This document shows, in pieces, positions 59,121 to 64,000 of a stretch of 64,000 nt of DNA. Positions within the stretch are counted from its first letter, which is position 1. Each line of letters begins with the position of its first letter. Source of the stretch: Streptococcus parasanguinis (GTDB lineage Bacteria; Bacillota; Bacilli; Lactobacillales; Streptococcaceae); assembly GCF_901875555.1 (NCBI RefSeq), contig NZ_CABFMD010000034.1, positions 1 to 64,000 of the forward strand. Direction: 5' to 3'. A model generated the notes under the pieces. That model did no database searches. It saw only the letters and a list, made by a program, of their open reading frames with translations, and had not been told where the DNA came from. The position numbers and the translations under genes were made by a program.

Positions 59121-59258
59121 GAGGCTTTCCTTAAGTGAGGACGAACGTCAGCGAACTTCGAAGAAGTTCCATGACTTAGTTTTGAACCTAAAGTTTCAAA
59201 ACTCCCGAGTCCTTGAAATATCACTATTTCAAGGACTTTTATCACGGCGGAAAGCCTC
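59121..59258 (+). repeat. Family I structured repeat, copy E
   Basis: The ends are GAGGCTTTCC/GGAAAGCCTC, two compensated pairs different from the other copies. Hairpin 1 is GAACTTC/GAAGTTC, hairpin 2 GTTTTGAA/TTCAAAAC with loop CCTAAAGT, and hairpin 3 GTCCTTGAAATA/TATTTCAAGGAC. A tail like those of copies A and C ends with TTTATCTACATT at 59350. It is oriented against the surrounding minus-strand genes. Confidence 0.85.
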
Positions 59259-59348
59259 AAGGTATTCATGAGTAACTTTAGAAAATAAACATTTCTTTAA
59301 ATTTTTTGATTTTTTACGTTATGTAACATGAAAAAGACTTTATCTACA

Positions 59349-59996
59349 TTAAGAGCAACTGTTTTTAAAGCTAGCCTCTTTAAATTCACCAACAAACTCC
59401 TTGATGGCTTGCGCGAATTCATAGGGTTTCTCTGTATTGAGTAGATGCCCTCCGTCTGCGATTTCTTGATAGCGACCTTTGGACAGGAGTTTTGTCAACT
59501 TCTTAGAAGAGGTCCGATTGGCCCAGTCTCTACTTCCGCATACGACTAGGGTGGGAAGAGGGCAAGCTTTAGCGGTATCGGTTAGATTGAGTCCTTTTAA
59601 TTCGGTCAAGATTCGAAGCATCTGTTGTTTATTAGCATCTTGCTTTTCAAAGAAGTGCTTGGGAAGCAGACGAAAGAGAAGGATCTGCAGCCGATAGAGA
59701 GGATTGGTGGTGAGTTTGTATTGTGTCCCTGCAAGGACTAATCCCTTGAGTTGCGGGAAGTCTTGATTAGAGAGATCAAGGGCGAGAACACCCCCTAGTG
59801 AGAGTCCTACCAGAATAAAGGGTTCGCACTCCTGCTGGAGGCGTTCTATCAGCCTTTCTTTGACCTCCTGATAGCTTTCGCTTGGATGAGAGAAAATATC
59901 AAAAGTTTTGGAGTGCAAGGGAGAAAGAGTATACTGAACCCCTTGCCAAGAGAGGACGTCCTGCCCTAGTCCATGTAAAAAAATGAGTTTCATCAT
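59349..59996 (-). CDS. Alpha/beta hydrolase
   Basis: The 215-residue protein has the oxyanion region FLHGLGQDVLSWQ at the start, the nucleophile elbow VGLSLGGVLAL near residue 68, an Asp in VVCGSRDWANRT near 155 and the His in ADGGHLLNTEKP near 185. It is cytosolic; the substrate is unknown. Its ATG overlaps the pabBC stop (ATGA), so it is co-translated, and may act on a folate-pathway by-product or be unrelated. Tail of repeat copy I-E touches its 3' end. Confidence 0.85.
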   Translation of the reverse strand: MMKLIFLHGLGQDVLSWQGVQYTLSPLHSKTFDIFSHPSESYQEVKERLIERLQQECEPFILVGLSLGGVLALDLSNQDFPQLKGLVLAGTQYKLTTNPLYRLQILLFRLLPKHFFEKQDANKQQMLRILTELKGLNLTDTAKACPLPTLVVCGSRDWANRTSSKKLTKLLSKGRYQEIADGGHLLNTEKPYEFAQAIKEFVGEFKEASFKNSCS

Positions 59997-61720
59997 GAGT
60001 CCTTTCCTTGAAAATCGAGCTCGTAGAGACCACGGAGAGCATTGCAGGCATAGACTCTGTCAGCAAGTGCTAAATCCTTCAGCGTCAAGAGTTTTTCTTC
60101 CACCTGCTGGGTCTCAAGAAGATGGCGCCGGTAGATGCCATCTAATAAAGGAAGATGAGCTGGTGGGGTATAGAGCTTGCCCTTGATTTCAAGGACGAGA
60201 TTACCAATGGTCGTTTCAAGCAGGCTGCCATCAGGCAGATAGAAGATCTGCTCGTGATGCTTCGCTTCTAGATGAGCTCGCTGGCTAGTCTTGAAATAGG
60301 TAAACGGAGTTGCTAGATCAAGCTTTTGTTCGGTCAATTGGGCCTGCAGATAGCTAGCTGGCAAGTCTGTTAGCTCGGTGATCGTCAGCTGGATGATCCC
60401 ATTTTTTTGCAAGGCGATTCGACAACGATAGTCAAGGCTAGGATCTACATGAACGAGTTGTTCTTGAAGTTCTTTCAGGAGTTTTGGCTCATTAAAAGGA
60501 TAGGCAAAGTAGCGGCTGGCCTCTCTCAAACGGGTCAGGTGTTGCTCCAGGAAAGTCAGCTCTCCTTGATGGATGCGACCGGTCGTCAGGAGCTCAAATC
60601 GAGGCTCTTGTCGGTAGAGAACAGCTGACTTTTGCTTGGTTTCCTGGTATTCGCCTTCCCATGTACTATCCCAAGTGATGCCACCACCAACGCCATAGAT
60701 AGCTTTGGTGCCTTGTATTTGAAGGGTCCGGATGGCCACATTAAAAATCCGTTTCCCTCTTGGAAGAAGGATCCCAATCGTGCCACAGTAGACGCCTCGA
60801 GGAGCGATCTCTGTCTGTTGGATGATTTCCATAGTAGAAATCTTCGGTGCGCCTGTGATCGATCCACAAGGAAAGAGAGCCTGGAAGGTTTGGACTAGGT
60901 CTACTTCTGGGCGCAAGCGGCTTTCAATGGTCGACGTCATCTGCCAAACGGTGGAGTATTGCTCGACCTGGCAGAGGCGGGTCACCTGCTCACTTCCAAT
61001 TTCCGAAATCCGATTCATGTCATTGCGCAGGAGATCCACAATCATCATGTTTTCCGCCCGATTTTTGGGGTCTGCTTCTAGCCAGGCTGCCTCTTTGAGA
61101 TCCGCTTGGTTAGTGAGACCGCGACGAGTCGTTCCCTTCATGGGGCGCGTGGTCAATAGACGATCTTCTTGTTCAAAAAAGAGCTCAGGACTAATGGAGA
61201 GGATAGCGACATCATCGTGCTGGATGAAAGCATTGTAATGGGCCTTCTGCTCCACCACTAGTCGGTTGTAGATGGCGAGAGGATCCACCTTTAGCTCTTG
61301 AGAAAGCTGGACGGTGTAGTTGACTTGGTAGGTGTCTCCCTGGCGGATGTGGTGATGGATGGTCTTGATGGCTTCTTGGTAGGCAGGAGCCTCGACCTCT
61401 TCCTTCCAATTGGCTGGAAGGTCCACAGCCCCGTAGTCCTCTGGAAATGGAAGGGTTTCGACCTCTTCGTGGATAGTAAAATAGAGGAGATACTCTCCCA
61501 TGAGGGGTGCAGGGTGGACGGCTAATTTTTTCTCAAAAGCAGGAGCGGCTTCATAGCTGACATAGCCAACAGCATAAAAACCAGCCTCCTGATAGGCTTC
61601 TACCTCTCTTAGAAGTGCCTCTACTTGGTCGATGTCTCTGGTTTTTAATTCTTTTATGGGCTTGGTGAAAATATGTCGCAATCCAAGTTCTTTAAAATCA
61701 ATAATCGTTTGTTTGTGCAT
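59993..61720 (-). CDS. pabB: Bifunctional aminodeoxychorismate synthase component I / aminodeoxychorismate lyase
   Basis: The 575-residue fusion makes 4-aminobenzoate for folate. Residues 1-350 form the chorismate-binding PabB domain (RPMKGTTRRG near 195, NRAENMMIVDLLRNDMNRI near 220, SITGAPKISTMEII near 288). From about 370 a PabC-like PLP lyase domain follows (LLTTGRIHQGELTFLEQHLTRL, ending with LPLLDGIYRRHLL). The amidotransferase subunit PabA is not in the window. It is first in a two-gene unit with the alpha/beta hydrolase. Confidence 0.92.
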   Translation of the reverse strand: MHKQTIIDFKELGLRHIFTKPIKELKTRDIDQVEALLREVEAYQEAGFYAVGYVSYEAAPAFEKKLAVHPAPLMGEYLLYFTIHEEVETLPFPEDYGAVDLPANWKEEVEAPAYQEAIKTIHHHIRQGDTYQVNYTVQLSQELKVDPLAIYNRLVVEQKAHYNAFIQHDDVAILSISPELFFEQEDRLLTTRPMKGTTRRGLTNQADLKEAAWLEADPKNRAENMMIVDLLRNDMNRISEIGSEQVTRLCQVEQYSTVWQMTSTIESRLRPEVDLVQTFQALFPCGSITGAPKISTMEIIQQTEIAPRGVYCGTIGILLPRGKRIFNVAIRTLQIQGTKAIYGVGGGITWDSTWEGEYQETKQKSAVLYRQEPRFELLTTGRIHQGELTFLEQHLTRLREASRYFAYPFNEPKLLKELQEQLVHVDPSLDYRCRIALQKNGIIQLTITELTDLPASYLQAQLTEQKLDLATPFTYFKTSQRAHLEAKHHEQIFYLPDGSLLETTIGNLVLEIKGKLYTPPAHLPLLDGIYRRHLLETQQVEEKLLTLKDLALADRVYACNALRGLYELDFQGKDS

Positions 61721-61866
61721 GCTTTGAGTATATCAAAAATAGAGGAAAAAAGGTAGCTCAGGATGCAAGATTCCTTGCTTAGCCTATTTTTATTTTACCA
61801 TCTTATCATTGTTTTATTTTCTTGCCCTTGAATAGCAAGGAAGGGAAATCAGGTCGAATGGCAACT

Positions 61867-61905
61867 TGTAATATAGACATTAATATAAAAAATGTCTATA
61901 TTACA
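61867..61905. promoter_or_regulatory. 15-bp perfect inverted repeat ahead of the surface protein gene
   Basis: TGTAATATAGACATT (61867-61881) and its exact complement (61891-61905) are separated by the nine bases AATATAAAA. It lies 111 bases before the ATG. The AT-rich stem has no U-run, so an operator for a dimeric regulator is more likely than a terminator. A TAAAAT box with upstream TG-like bases lies near 61950-61960. Confidence 0.65.
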
Positions 61906-62015
61906 GACGTGTTACAATTATATTTCAAAAATGTATTTTTAAAAGAAAATATCTATGATAAAATTAGTAAGAACGCCTAATTTAGTAGGCTGACAACAAT
62001 TAAAGGAGATAAACA

Positions 62016-64000
62016 ATGAAGAAGATCAGTTTATTATGGAAAAACTTTTTGAAAAAAGGTTTTGCCATTTTAACGATTCTCATGATGCTAGGCCAGATTG
62101 GTCAAGGGGCTGTAACTGCCTTTGCCAACCAGCTAGCAGTTGGAGATAATGGGGCTTTGGATGTTACCCTCTTGTACGGGGACAAACAAGACCATCCAGG
62201 TGGCATGTCCTATTTTACAGGGGATACCATGTCTGGCTATATCCAGATTACCCCAAAAAATTTGACAACCGACATTAACGATGTCACTGTTAACTTGAAG
62301 GTGCCAGGTAAGTACCTCAGAGAAGTCAGTATGCCAGACTTTAATAGTGCCTCAGAGCATGATCAACCAACGGTCACAAAAGTTGGTGATGACTATCTAG
62401 TCACCCTTCGCTTTAAAAATTACCAAAAATCAGAAGTGTTGACCTTGCCCTTTATCGGGAAGTTTACAATCGGGTATCCACCGACGAATTACTCGCTAGA
62501 TATCACAGGAACCTTAAACATCAATGGGCAAGAAACGGCACTTAATGATATCATTTGGAAGCCTAAGTACAACGACTATCGCTTCACCAAGTACATCAAC
62601 CAAAACTTGAACGAAGCCATGTCTAAGGACTATGCGGAAGCAATGCCAGGTATTGTCAAAGGTGCGGATGGAAAGAACTATATTGAAACACCAACTTCTG
62701 TCCCATTTGCCTTCCAATTGGACGGAATGCGTGGTCAATACGGTGGTCAATACCGTCAGTTAGAATCAGCAACGATCACTGATAAGTTGCCAACCTATAC
62801 AGATAAGAGCGGGAAGACTCGTACAGCTGTTCTCGATACGGCTAAGTCTGAAGGCTGGGTAGACAATGGAGATGGTACCGTTACGAAGACTTTCAAGGCG
62901 GATGCAAATGACAATCCAGCAGCTTATCATCAAGAATTTATGACCAAAATCAAGGATACAAGTTACCTCTACTTGAAATTCCCTGATTTGGTCTTAGAAA
63001 AAGATCAAACCCTCGAGAACGTTCTTAGTAAGGATTTGACCAATACTGGTAGCATCGTAGGAATTCCTGCCAACCGTGGAGCGGGAGAACCAGATATTAC
63101 AGCGGAAGACTCCCTTATTTTCCGTTTGACTTCACGTGACCTTGAAGGTGCCGGAAGCTTTGCTAAACGGGCGGATGGGGATGTTTATGACGCAACAGAA
63201 TACAAGTCTGCTAATTATAAATGGATCTTAAGTTATGCCAACAATACCGTTGCACCGCAGAAGAATTTCGTCTTTTATGATGAGACTGTGGACCCTCGCT
63301 TGAAGTTTACCAAGATCGATTATACTCGTCTGCTGGAAGGGAATTATGGTATAGGAAAGCAAATCCATACCATTGTCAAACGAATCATCCTGACCATGGA
63401 AGATGGTAGTACGAAAGAAATCCAGTCAGAAGCAGATAAAGATGGAAACGGTCAAATTGATTTGACCAAGTATGGAACGGTTGTAGGCTGGCGGATGGAA
63501 ATGAAGGATGATTTTGTCCTTTCATCTGGTCAAGGAATTCGCCTCAATAGCTATACAAGCTTCAAGGATCCAGAAAAAACTCGTTACGATGAAATGGACG
63601 CGACCAAAAATGTCTACAAGAACACAGGCCGTGTGACCTATAAAACACAGTCAAATGTTGCCAAAGATCAATCGGCGGATTGGACTTTCAACCTGATCCC
63701 TATGAAGGAAAGCTTTGAAATTTCAAAATCGACCGATTACAACGATGTCCAATACACAGATGGGAAGACAATTCGTTTCGGTCTGGTAGCAACAAGAGTT
63801 ATTCTTGATCCTGATAAGAATTATGGCGATCTTCGGGTAATCGATCTTTATGATCCCAATACCTTGGATGTCGATTTTAAAGATTTTGATAGATACCTTC
63901 CCTCTGGAGATAGAGGTATGAAATTCTTCAAGCGCTACGAGGTCGTTGAAAATTACCACAATTCAGGTCGATCTGCTATTGTGATGCATTTGGACCAAAA
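62016..64000 (+). CDS. Large secreted surface protein, 5' part (runs off the window)
   Basis: The frame opens at ATG 62016 behind AAAGGAGA and stays open to the window end (at least 661 codons). It begins MKKISLLWKNFLKKGFAILT with a long signal peptide that probably ends near residue 39 (VTAFA). The mature part is rich in Asp, Thr, Asn and Tyr, nearly free of Cys, and shows beta-sandwich type repeats with patterns such as VTVNLKVPGKYLREV and FVFYDETVDPRLKFT, typical of Gram-positive adhesins. The C-terminus, where an LPXTG anchor would be expected, is outside. Binding target unknown. Confidence 0.8.
   Translation, partial: MKKISLLWKNFLKKGFAILTILMMLGQIGQGAVTAFANQLAVGDNGALDVTLLYGDKQDHPGGMSYFTGDTMSGYIQITPKNLTTDINDVTVNLKVPGKYLREVSMPDFNSASEHDQPTVTKVGDDYLVTLRFKNYQKSEVLTLPFIGKFTIGYPPTNYSLDITGTLNINGQETALNDIIWKPKYNDYRFTKYINQNLNEAMSKDYAEAMPGIVKGADGKNYIETPTSVPFAFQLDGMRGQYGGQYRQLESATITDKLPTYTDKSGKTRTAVLDTAKSEGWVDNGDGTVTKTFKADANDNPAAYHQEFMTKIKDTSYLYLKFPDLVLEKDQTLENVLSKDLTNTGSIVGIPANRGAGEPDITAEDSLIFRLTSRDLEGAGSFAKRADGDVYDATEYKSANYKWILSYANNTVAPQKNFVFYDETVDPRLKFTKIDYTRLLEGNYGIGKQIHTIVKRIILTMEDGSTKEIQSEADKDGNGQIDLTKYGTVVGWRMEMKDDFVLSSGQGIRLNSYTSFKDPEKTRYDEMDATKNVYKNTGRVTYKTQSNVAKDQSADWTFNLIPMKESFEISKSTDYNDVQYTDGKTIRFGLVATRVILDPDKNYGDLRVIDLYDPNTLDVDFKDFDRYLPSGDRGMKFFKRYEVVENYHNSGRSAIVMHLDQ

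Noticed and set aside
59084..59269. Small ORF with the peptide GLGSFETLGSKLSHGTS, also present at 9711-9914
   Set aside because: Both are translations of family I repeat copies on the minus strand. The shared peptide reflects the repeat, not a protein family.

Overview
The window is chromosomal DNA of a low-GC Gram-positive coccus. The gene families point to a Streptococcus of the mitis/sanguinis/parasanguinis type: SpxB pyruvate oxidase, a CppA-like protein, RocS, a CupA/CopA copper system with cupredoxin domains, a complete mevalonate pathway, CcpA (cre) sites and a glycine riboswitch ahead of a sodium:alanine symporter. The species cannot be fixed from the sequence alone. I saw no rRNA, tRNA or CRISPR array. 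The only insertion-sequence trace is a decayed IS30-type transposase at the left edge.

Layout. 1-5.8 kb: IS30 remnant, a DEDD exonuclease, rocS, pepX, cppA and a serine hydrolase. 5.9-15.4 kb: mevalonate pathway genes, with mvaK1-mvaD-mvaK2-fni on the plus strand and mvaS-mvaA on the minus strand. They flank a CcpA-controlled pair of a membrane-anchored C69 dipeptidase and a PrsW-type protease. 15.5-20 kb: a small cre-controlled membrane protein, a two-part ThrE exporter, an untracked 37-residue membrane peptide and pflB. 20-28.7 kb: DNA maintenance and division genes (dinB, recD2, lepB, rnhC, zapA, cvpA, mutS2). 29-39 kb: amino-acid and peptide metabolism (pepD, riboswitch-agcS, sstT, mscS, gdhA, pyrDA, msrAB). 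39-47 kb: a CapA-like/MutS-like/DUF554 cluster, an HD hydrolase, a HAD phosphatase, an SGNH hydrolase, then an AT-rich island with a TipC-like immunity protein and a gene remnant. 47-55 kb: copY-cupA-copA, spxB, a VOC protein and a GH1 glucosidase. 55-64 kb: a two-component system convergent with an ABC exporter, pabBC with an alpha/beta hydrolase, and the 5' part of a large surface protein that runs off the window.

The most unusual feature is a pair of dispersed intergenic repeat families. Family I has five copies (near 9.8, 12.7, 28.7, 38.9 and 59.1 kb). Each is a closed, multi-hairpin element of about 140 bases, and paired positions differ between copies in a compensating way, so the folded form is under selection or is regenerated by its spread. 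Family II has three near-identical copies (29.0, 39.1 and 43.2 kb) that begin and end with terminator-like hairpins. In two intergenic regions I and II lie next to each other in the same order.

Regulation readable from the sequence includes cre sites over the -35 boxes of two promoters, cop boxes at copY, a CodY-like box plus glycine riboswitch at agcS, and a 15-bp perfect inverted repeat ahead of the surface protein gene.
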